NCBI RefSeq assembly: GCF_011302915.1
Contig: NZ_CP049872.1
Span: 1,984,001 to 2,048,000, forward strand
Length of the DNA stretch: 64,000 nt
Source: Thermomonas sp. HDW16
GTDB lineage: Bacteria; Pseudomonadota; Gammaproteobacteria; Xanthomonadales; Xanthomonadaceae
Direction of reading: 5' to 3'
Notes under the pieces: model-generated
The model's input: the letters and a program-made list of their open reading frames with translations, nothing else
Database searches by the model: none
Told to the model about the DNA's origin: nothing
Made by a program: the position numbers and the translations under genes
Shown here: one piece after another, positions 57,728 to 64,000 of the stretch
Layout: each line of letters starts with the position of its first letter
Position numbering within the stretch: position 1 is the first letter of the stretch

Positions 57728-58456
57728 TCACTGCACCGGCACGTCGTACAGCAGACCGGGCGTGGGTTCGGGCTGGAAGGTGTAGTGCCACCATTCCATC
57801 GGATAGTTGCGGAAGCCTTGCGCAGTCATCGCCTCGCGCAATCGGTGGCGATTGAGGCGCTGCGACTCGCTGGCGTCCGGCGAATCGGTATTGGCGATGG
57901 TGCCGAAGAAGTCGAAATCGGTGCCCATGTCCAGCGGCCGGCAATCGGCGTCTGCCGCATTGCATTGCAACAACGTGAGATCGACTGTCGCACCGCGGCT
58001 GTGGCCGGAGACCGGCGCGATGTACTCGCCCAACAGCTGCGGCTTGTCGAAGCCAGGGTAATGCGCGGGCTTGGTCTTCACATCCGCGGAATCGGCGGCC
58101 CAGCGCATGAAGTGCGCGACCGCGCGTGCCGGGCGATAGCAATCGTAGAGGCGCAGGCGCTGATGACGCGCGCGCAGATCGTGCTCGACGCGCGCCAATG
58201 CCTCGGCGACCTCACGCTTGAGGTAGCAACGCGGCGCGTTGTAGCCATCAACCGGCACGCCGACGAAGTTGTCGCTGCCGAAATACTTGATGTCCTGCGC
58301 GATGTCCGGCACCAGGCTGCGGATGTCGACCATGTCCGCTTCCTGCATGGTCGCTGCCGGCGAAAGCACCGACCCCGGTTGCTTCGCGGTGCTGGTGCAG
58401 CCGATGGCCGCAAGCAGCAGCGCCGCCAGCACCAATGGCCACCTAGCCACAACCAC
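57728..58456 (-). CDS. VanX/DdpX-like D-Ala-D-Ala dipeptidase, lipoprotein
   Basis: A 242-aa M15D zinc dipeptidase. Zinc and catalytic motifs are SGHSRGATVDLTL (S-x-H-x-x-G-x-A/T-x-D) and the late EWWHYTF (E-x-x-H). A lipobox (LVLAALLLAAIGC) predicts a lipoprotein facing the periplasm. Such enzymes split D-Ala-D-Ala or similar peptides from the wall; in non-producers this is a nutrient or recycling role rather than vancomycin resistance, and no vanHA genes are nearby. It overlaps the upstream hydrolase gene by 14 bp. Confidence 0.9.
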   Translation of the reverse strand: MVVARWPLVLAALLLAAIGCTSTAKQPGSVLSPAATMQEADMVDIRSLVPDIAQDIKYFGSDNFVGVPVDGYNAPRCYLKREVAEALARVEHDLRARHQRLRLYDCYRPARAVAHFMRWAADSADVKTKPAHYPGFDKPQLLGEYIAPVSGHSRGATVDLTLLQCNAADADCRPLDMGTDFDFFGTIANTDSPDASESQRLNRHRLREAMTAQGFRNYPMEWWHYTFQPEPTPGLLYDVPVQ

Positions 58457-60020
58457 CTACCCGCACGAAGGCAAGATCTTCGTAGTCCGAACTGAAATCG
58501 CCGTCTGGGTTGAGCTTGGCCATGCGCAACTGGCGCGAATCGCCTGTGCCACCGAAATCCAGCCAGGCGTTTTCGTCCACTGCGATATCGTCCCAGCGCA
58601 GCAGGTAACGGCCGTCAAGCTCGCCGATCTTGCCGTGCATCTTCGGCGACTTCAGCGAACGCCATTCGACGCCATCTCCCGCCGCGCATACGCGCACGTC
58701 GCCGAACCACGGATCTCGCCACGTGCCGAGCCATTCGCGTAGCTGCGATGCCGTGACCGGCTTGCGCGCGGCGATGTCCGGCAGTTTCGGCTTCACCACC
58801 GGAGCCGTCGTCACGGACGGCTTGTCGAGTTCATCGGCATAACCGGTCACGCCCAAAGACTTTTCCGGCGCGGTGAACATCTTGAGCAACACCTCGCCCA
58901 GCACGCTGCGCGCGCGGTCACCATCGCCGTTGGTCATCAGCACGAAGCCTGACCTGCGGTCCGGCACCAGCATCATCATCGAGTACATGCCGCCCAGCGT
59001 GCCGGTGTGCGAGACCGTCCACGCGCCATCCGCATCGGCCAATCGAAACCCGTAGGCATAGGCGTAGTAATGGGTATCGTCCCAGCGCTTGCGCTGCGAC
59101 GAGATCGGCATCGGCGTGCGCGCCTTCCACATCTGCGCGCGTTGCGCATCGCCAAGCCACGCCATCTGCACATCGTTCGGAACCAACCAGTTACTGGCCC
59201 AGACCAGCATGTCGTCCAGGGTGCAGCGAATGCCGCCGGCCGGCGCCGAGACGATCGCCGGCACGGTGTCGCCGTCGCGGCGCATGGGCAGGTTGCGGCC
59301 ACCCTCGCGCGTGTGCGGCTGCGCCACGCTGCCGGCATCGGCCAACCGGAATTCACCGACGCGGCAGCCATCAAGCCCCAGCGGGACGAATAGTTCGCGG
59401 CGTACCAGCTCCTCGTACGACGCACCGCCCGCGGCGGCGGCCACCTGCCCCGCCACCACGTACAGCAGGTTGTCGTAGGCATAACCGGAACGGAAGCCGT
59501 AGGCCGGCTTGATGTGCTTCAAGCCGCGCACGATGTCGTCGCGGGTGAACAGGTTCGGTTCGGGCCACAGCATCAAGTCGCCGCCGCCTTCGGGTAGACC
59601 GCTGTTGTGCACCAGCAAGTCGCTCACGGTCATGTGCCGGGTGACCCATGGGTCGTGCATCGCGAACTGCGGCACGTGCTTCACCACAGGATCGTCCCAG
59701 CGCAGTTTGCCTTGTTGCACCAGCCGCGCCAACACCGCGGAGGTCATCGCCTTGCTGTTGGAGGCGATCTTGAACAGCGTCTTCGTGGTCACCGTATCGC
59801 CGGAACCCGCGACAGTTTCGCCATAGCCGCGCGCGTACACCACCTTGCCATCCTCGATCACACCAACGGCGATGCCGGGCAGCTGGTAACGATCGACGGT
59901 GGCGCGCACCGCGGCATCGATGGCGGCAGGCGTCGGCCCGAATGCCGGCTCTTTCGCCTGCACCATGGGCGCGAAAGCAACCGCAAGTGCGAGCAATGCA
60001 TGCGATGCTGCGTGGTTCAT
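58443..60020 (-). CDS. Serine hydrolase of the class C beta-lactamase/DD-peptidase fold
   Basis: A 525-aa exported protein (signal peptide SHALLALAVAFAPMVQA). The SxxK motif is in KIASNSKAMTS, the YxN motif in SGYAYDNLLYVV, and the third box is near VSHTGTLGG (HTG in place of KTG, usual in this group). A C-terminal beta-rich domain (about 420-525) resembles DUF3471 lipocalin-like tails. These proteins are often D-amino-acid peptidases or esterases rather than resistance enzymes. Being co-transcribed with the VanX-like gene, it probably acts on peptidoglycan peptides; the exact substrate is unknown. Confidence 0.88.
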   Translation of the reverse strand: MNHAASHALLALAVAFAPMVQAKEPAFGPTPAAIDAAVRATVDRYQLPGIAVGVIEDGKVVYARGYGETVAGSGDTVTTKTLFKIASNSKAMTSAVLARLVQQGKLRWDDPVVKHVPQFAMHDPWVTRHMTVSDLLVHNSGLPEGGGDLMLWPEPNLFTRDDIVRGLKHIKPAYGFRSGYAYDNLLYVVAGQVAAAAGGASYEELVRRELFVPLGLDGCRVGEFRLADAGSVAQPHTREGGRNLPMRRDGDTVPAIVSAPAGGIRCTLDDMLVWASNWLVPNDVQMAWLGDAQRAQMWKARTPMPISSQRKRWDDTHYYAYAYGFRLADADGAWTVSHTGTLGGMYSMMMLVPDRRSGFVLMTNGDGDRARSVLGEVLLKMFTAPEKSLGVTGYADELDKPSVTTAPVVKPKLPDIAARKPVTASQLREWLGTWRDPWFGDVRVCAAGDGVEWRSLKSPKMHGKIGELDGRYLLRWDDIAVDENAWLDFGGTGDSRQLRMAKLNPDGDFSSDYEDLAFVRVGGCG

Positions 60021-60111
60021 GCGGGTTTCCAGTTATTGGCCAGTTGTTCGCCTGCGATCATCTCATCGAAGTACCATCGGCATCATGACGCGTCAGGGTA
60101 AACGGAACGAC

Positions 60112-61542
60112 ATGGCCGAGAAGCGATACCGGCGGGGTGCACTTCTCGCCTTGGGCGTCCTTGCGATGGCACTCGCCCTAGCCACACTCCCCGGTACCGC
60201 GCGCGACCTGGACAGGACGAGCGTGCTGCCCGCCAGCGGGGTAATCGGCGTTGAGGATGCGTATTTTTCGCCCGATTTCTGGATCGCCCGCCTGCGCGAG
60301 CCGGATGCCGTGCTGATGGATCGCGCGACGATCGATGCACGCAACGCGCGCCTGCTGCGCGAAGACGATTCGATGCATGACCTTGCGGCGTTGCCGTCGG
60401 CACTTGACCGCGCGCAAGTGGTCGGATGGATAAATGACCTCGCATCGCGGCCTGTAAAGGCCTTGTGGGATGAAGCCGGCAATCCGGTATCGAAAACTGC
60501 ACTCGATGCCATCATCGCCAACCGCGCCATGGATGCGATTCCCGCCAACCAGGCCACGCGCTATGGCATGACGGTCAAGCGCGCCGCACTGCGCACTTTC
60601 CCCACGGCACTGCGGGTCTTCAGCAGCCAGGGCGACACCGACATCGACCGCTTCCAGGAAAGCGCGCTGTTCCCGGGTGACCCGGTGCTCATCGCGCATG
60701 CCAGCACCGACGGACAATGGCTGTTCGTGGTGAGCCCACGCTATGCCGCCTGGGTAGACGCCAAGACCATCGCCGAAGGCGACCTGGCCAGCGTGCTCGG
60801 CTATGGCGCGCGTGCGCCTTATCGCGTGATCACCGGCGCCAAACCGCGCACCGTGTTCACCCGCGAGGAGCCGCAACTGTCCGAGCTGCAGCTGGACATG
60901 GGGCTGCGCATTCCACTGGCCGGCGTGGCGCTGGACAAGTCGGTCAATGGCCAGCATCCGTACACGTCGTGGATCCTCGACCTGCCGTTGCGTGGCAACG
61001 ATGGCCGCCTCGGCTTCGCCCCCGCGCTGCTGCAGAAGAATGCCGACAGCGCCGCCGATTACCTGCCGCTGACCCGCGCCAACTTGATCCGCCAATCCTT
61101 CGAGTTCCTCGGCGAACGCTACGGCTGGGGACATTCGTACAACGGCCGCGACTGCAGCGGTTTCGTGTCCGAGGTCTATCGCAGCATGGGCGTGCAGCTG
61201 CCGCGCAATACCAGCGACCAAGCGGTCAGTCCGGTCTTCGCGCGCACCCATTTCGAACCTCGCGATTCGCGCGAAACGCGCATGACTGCAGTCGAAGCGC
61301 TGGACGTCGGCGACCTGATCTATATCCCGGGGCACGTGATGATGTACATCGGCCGCATCGACGGCAGGCCCTACGTGATCCACGACACCAATGGCGGCAG
61401 CGTGCTCGACACCAACGGCGCCTTGTATTCGATGCACCTGAACGCCGTGTCGCTGACACCGCTGCTGCCCCTGCGATTCGACAAGGAACACGATTACGTC
61501 GACCGCATCACCAACATCGTCCGGGTGACTCGCGCGCAATGA
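60112..61542 (+). CDS. NlpC/P60 peptidase with N-terminal SH3-like domains
   Basis: A 476-aa exported or membrane-tethered protein (hydrophobic GALLALGVLAMALALATL). The middle part is SH3-like (PVLIAHASTDGQWLFVVSPR, AAWVDAKTIAEGD). The C-terminal NlpC/P60 domain has the nucleophile in SYNGRDCSGFVSEVY, the His in YIPGHVMMYIG, and HDTN as third residue. It matches gamma-D-glutamyl-L-diamino-acid peptidases such as YkfC. The start at 60112 (MAEKRYRR) is chosen; 60085 is in frame. It overlaps the epimerase gene by 4 bp, the same pairing seen in Bacillus ykfBC. Confidence 0.9.
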   Translation: MAEKRYRRGALLALGVLAMALALATLPGTARDLDRTSVLPASGVIGVEDAYFSPDFWIARLREPDAVLMDRATIDARNARLLREDDSMHDLAALPSALDRAQVVGWINDLASRPVKALWDEAGNPVSKTALDAIIANRAMDAIPANQATRYGMTVKRAALRTFPTALRVFSSQGDTDIDRFQESALFPGDPVLIAHASTDGQWLFVVSPRYAAWVDAKTIAEGDLASVLGYGARAPYRVITGAKPRTVFTREEPQLSELQLDMGLRIPLAGVALDKSVNGQHPYTSWILDLPLRGNDGRLGFAPALLQKNADSAADYLPLTRANLIRQSFEFLGERYGWGHSYNGRDCSGFVSEVYRSMGVQLPRNTSDQAVSPVFARTHFEPRDSRETRMTAVEALDVGDLIYIPGHVMMYIGRIDGRPYVIHDTNGGSVLDTNGALYSMHLNAVSLTPLLPLRFDKEHDYVDRITNIVRVTRAQ

Positions 61543-62645
61543 AGATCACCGCCGTCCGCTTCGGCATGCTGCGCGCGCCACTGAGGACGCCGTTCAAGAC
61601 CGCCTTGCGCACGGTGGAACAGGTGGAGGACGTGGTTTTCATGATCGACACCGACAGCGACCATGTCGGCTACGGCAGCGCACCGGCCACGGAAGCCATC
61701 ACCGGCGACACCCATTCCTCCATCGTGGCTGCATTGCGCAACCATATCGCCCCGCGCCTGCTAGGCCAGGACATCGCCGATCTCGACCACGTCACCGCCC
61801 TGATCCAGGGCGCCGTCGCCGGGAACGGCAATGCGAAGGCCGCGGCCGAGATTGCAGCGCATGATCTTTGGGGGCAATTGCATGGCGAACCCTTGTACAA
61901 ACTGCTGGGTGGCGGCACGCCCCGGCTGACCACCGACATCACCATCAGCGTGGATACCATCGACAAGATGGTGGCGGATGCCATCGATGCGGTGGAACGC
62001 GGCTTCGTTGCGCTGAAGGTCAAGCTGGGCAAGGATGCCGACGAGGACATCGCGCGCTGCAAAGCGATCCATTCCGCCGTATCCAACCACGCGCTACTAC
62101 GGCTGGACGCCAACCAGGGCTGGACGGCAACGCAGGCCGTGCATGTGCTGCGCACGCTGGAAGCCGCGGGAATCGAACCGGAACTGATCGAACAACCGGT
62201 CAAGGCGAACGACCTGACCGGGCTGAAATACGTCTGCGAGCACGTGCACACGCCGGTGATGGCGGACGAAAGCGTGTTCGATGCCGAGCAAGCGCTGCGA
62301 TTGATCGACATGCGGGCAGCCGACATCGTCAACATCAAACTGATGAAGGCCGGCGGCATTTCCCCTGCCCTGCAAATCGCCGATGTATGCGAACGGCACG
62401 AAACGGAGTGCATGATCGGCTGCATGCTGGAATCCAGCATCGGCGTGTCCGCCGCCGTGCACCTGGCAGTGGCGCGCTCTACCGTGATCCGCAAGGTGGA
62501 CCTGGACGTCCCGATGCTGTGCCACTTCGATCCGGTGCACGGCAACGTGCGCTTCGACGGAGCCGCGATCGAAATCGACGATGCCCCGGGACTCGGCATT
62601 CGTAGCATCGAAGGATTGCAACCGCTGCCGCCGCATCTTGCCTGA
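61539..62645 (+). CDS. L-Ala-D/L-Glu epimerase
   Basis: A 368-aa enolase-superfamily dipeptide epimerase. It has the catalytic lysines in ALKVKLGKDA (K-x-K) and NIKLMKAGG, with metal-site text RLDANQGW, LIEQPVK and MADESVFD. It turns L-Ala-D-Glu, released from the wall, into L-Ala-L-Glu for use as food. It follows the NlpC/P60 peptidase by overlap (ATGA), which supplies its substrate. Substrate assignment is by family and context. Confidence 0.9.
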   Translation: MKITAVRFGMLRAPLRTPFKTALRTVEQVEDVVFMIDTDSDHVGYGSAPATEAITGDTHSSIVAALRNHIAPRLLGQDIADLDHVTALIQGAVAGNGNAKAAAEIAAHDLWGQLHGEPLYKLLGGGTPRLTTDITISVDTIDKMVADAIDAVERGFVALKVKLGKDADEDIARCKAIHSAVSNHALLRLDANQGWTATQAVHVLRTLEAAGIEPELIEQPVKANDLTGLKYVCEHVHTPVMADESVFDAEQALRLIDMRAADIVNIKLMKAGGISPALQIADVCERHETECMIGCMLESSIGVSAAVHLAVARSTVIRKVDLDVPMLCHFDPVHGNVRFDGAAIEIDDAPGLGIRSIEGLQPLPPHLA

Positions 62646-62727
62646 TAGCCGCCGCTCGGTGACCGCCAACCTGCGCTGGTGCATGCTTGCCGGTATCTTC
62701 ATGCCTCAGTTTCCTGGAGCCATACGC

Positions 62728-63495
62728 ATGTCGTTCCGCTACATTGCCTTGTTGCTGTCGCTACTCGCCACGGCCTGCGCACACCAACCCAGCACGAATG
62801 GCGAAGCCGCGCACTGGGCGAACGCCGGGCAACTGGTGCTGGTGACCACCACGGATTGGGATGCGCCGACCGGCACCCTGCGTTACTACGAACGCGCAGG
62901 CGATGGCTGGCGGCAGGTCGGGGATGCTTTCGATGTCACCGTCGGCCGCACCGGCACCGCCTGGGGCATCGGCCTGCATGCCGCGCGCAGCGATGGCCCG
63001 GTCAAGCGCGAAGGCGATGGCAAGGCGCCGGCCGGCGTGTTCGCCATCGGCACCGCTTTCGGTTACGCGCCCACCGCGACCACCGGCCTGGCCTACCAGG
63101 GCATGGGCGTGAACGACTGGTGCATCGACGTGCCGGAATCGAACTACTACAACAAGATCATCGACCGAAGCATGGTCAAGGCGCCCTTCCTCGACAAATC
63201 CAGCGAACCGATGCGTCGCGACCTGCATGTTGATGGCGACCAGCGCTACCGCGAGGGCTTCGTGATCGAACACAACGCCGATGGCGCCGTGCGCAATGGC
63301 GGCAGCTGCATCTTCGCCCACCTGTGGAAAGCGCCGGGCGAAGCCACCGCCGGTTGCACCGCGATGGCACCCGACAACATGGCGCCGTTGCTTGCCTGGC
63401 TGGATGCGCGCAAGCACCCGGTGTTCGTGGAATTGCCGCAGGCGCAGTACCAGCAATTGCGCACGAGCTGGAAACTCCCGGAGGTGAGCCCATGA
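62728..63495 (+). CDS. L,D-transpeptidase (YkuD)-like lipoprotein
   Basis: A 255-aa protein with a lipobox (ALLLSLLATAC). The YkuD-like core is seen in KREGDGKAPAGVFAIG and in FVIEHNAD...GSCIFAHLWKAP, ending with TAGCTAM, whose cysteine is probably the nucleophile (usual SxGC). Such proteins make 3-3 crosslinks, attach proteins to the wall, or act as carboxypeptidases. The start at 62728 has CTGGAG 9 bases upstream. Its stop overlaps the transporter gene (ATGA), linking it to peptide use. Confidence 0.88.
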   Translation: MSFRYIALLLSLLATACAHQPSTNGEAAHWANAGQLVLVTTTDWDAPTGTLRYYERAGDGWRQVGDAFDVTVGRTGTAWGIGLHAARSDGPVKREGDGKAPAGVFAIGTAFGYAPTATTGLAYQGMGVNDWCIDVPESNYYNKIIDRSMVKAPFLDKSSEPMRRDLHVDGDQRYREGFVIEHNADGAVRNGGSCIFAHLWKAPGEATAGCTAMAPDNMAPLLAWLDARKHPVFVELPQAQYQQLRTSWKLPEVSP

Positions 63496-64000
63496 GCACC
63501 ACGGCACGCGTCCTCACCGGCCTGGTCGCCGGCATCGTGCTCGGCATCCTGCTGGCGTGGACGGACCCCGCGCTTGCGCACACGGTGGCCAGCATCGTCG
63601 AACCCTTCGGCAAGTTGTGGATCAATGCGCTGCAGATGACCGTGGTGCCGCTGGTGCTGTCGCTGGTGATCATCGGCGTCAACCAAGCGACCGACGTCGC
63701 CCAGTCCGGCCGGGTCGCGCGCCGCGCCATCATCATCTTCCTGGTGCTGTTGACCGCCGCCGCGGCGATGACTGCGGTGCTGGCACCCTTGGCGTTGTCG
63801 ATGCTGCAACCCGACCCTGCCGTCGCCGCCGCATTGCGCGGCCACGAAGCCGAACTGCCGCAGACCACCGGCGGTTGGGCGAATGCGCTGACCGCGATCA
63901 TTCCCAGCAATGCCGTGGGTGCCGCCGCAGCCGGCGCGATGCTGCCGCTGGTGACTTTCGCGCTGTTCTTCGGCTTCGCCCTCACCCGCATCGAACCCAC
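63492..64000 (+). CDS. Dicarboxylate/amino acid:cation symporter, 3' partial
   Basis: The first 169 residues of a DAACS (GltP/DctA, SLC1-like) inner membrane carrier, cut by the window end. Visible are a first helix (LTGLVAGIVLGILLAWT), the typical GKLWINALQMTVVPLVLSLVIIGVNQ segment, a third helix and the start of PSNAVGAAAAGAMLPLV. It starts at 63492 (ATGA overlap with the lipoprotein gene). It would take up glutamate, aspartate or C4-dicarboxylates; in this cluster, products of wall-peptide breakdown are plausible substrates. Confidence 0.88.
   Translation, partial: MSTTARVLTGLVAGIVLGILLAWTDPALAHTVASIVEPFGKLWINALQMTVVPLVLSLVIIGVNQATDVAQSGRVARRAIIIFLVLLTAAAAMTAVLAPLALSMLQPDPAVAAALRGHEAELPQTTGGWANALTAIIPSNAVGAAAAGAMLPLVTFALFFGFALTRIEP

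Noticed and set aside
57728..58456. Vancomycin resistance gene
   Set aside because: The VanX-like enzyme has no vanH/vanA partners and carries a lipobox; VanX-type resistance needs a cytoplasmic enzyme, so wall-peptide use is the better reading.
58443..60020. AmpC-type antibiotic resistance beta-lactamase
   Set aside because: SxxK and YxN are present but KTG is replaced by HTG and there is an extra C-terminal domain, as in DD-peptidase/esterase relatives; no ampR is nearby.

Overview
The window is GC-rich, densely packed chromosomal DNA from a gammaproteobacterium, most likely of the Xanthomonadaceae/Lysobacteraceae. The clearest taxonomic signs are in the arginine cluster: an N-acetylornithine transcarbamylase in place of OTCase, an ArgB fused to a C-terminal acetyltransferase (kinase/synthase fusion), and arg genes running into proBA. 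HisB and HisIE fusions, a FimX homologue and a DksA with a Lys/Ala-rich tail fit the same group. No rRNA, insertion sequence, prophage or CRISPR array was seen.

Layout. 1-7.7 kb: the end of a type VI secretion locus (clpV, vgrG with a frameshift, a DUF4123 adaptor, two uncharacterised proteins, and on the other strand a DUF4280 PAAR-like protein with an OmpA-type protein). 7.9-9.2 kb: a hybrid histidine kinase. 9.3-17 kb: a minus-strand operon of a periplasmic CHAT/TPR protein, a TpsB transporter and a TpsA adhesin; a frameshift merges the TpsB and TpsA reading frames. 17.5-26.8 kb: argF'-argG-argE-argBA-argC-argH-proB-proA, preceded by what looks like a ribosome-mediated arginine attenuator. 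27-34.3 kb: cysS-sufE-MFS and yidD-pyrC-M23 peptidase on the plus strand, with a DksA-like gene between them. 34.4-39.4 kb: folE2, a phytoene-synthase-like gene, gph, ubiG, mtaD and efp on the minus strand. 39.5-46 kb: epmB (modifies EF-P), fimX, htpX, gluQ, phaB, phaR. 46-53.4 kb: the complete his operon, headed by a TrpR-superfamily regulator and a striking tandem-repeat operator candidate. 53.6-57.7 kb: an M48 peptidase, an FGE-like lipoprotein, rnd and tRNA-Ala(CGC). 57.7-64 kb: a peptidoglycan-peptide cluster (VanX-like dipeptidase, serine hydrolase, NlpC/P60 peptidase, Ala-Glu epimerase, L,D-transpeptidase-like lipoprotein, and a dicarboxylate/amino-acid symporter cut by the window end).

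Of most interest for follow-up: the predicted arginine leader/attenuator (26863-26979), the 8-bp-period operator in front of the his operon (53449-53481), the CHAT-TPS operon, the Ala/Gln-rich protein of the vgrG cluster, the two single-base frameshifts in secretion genes, and a perfect 27-bp inverted repeat between the M23 peptidase and folE2.
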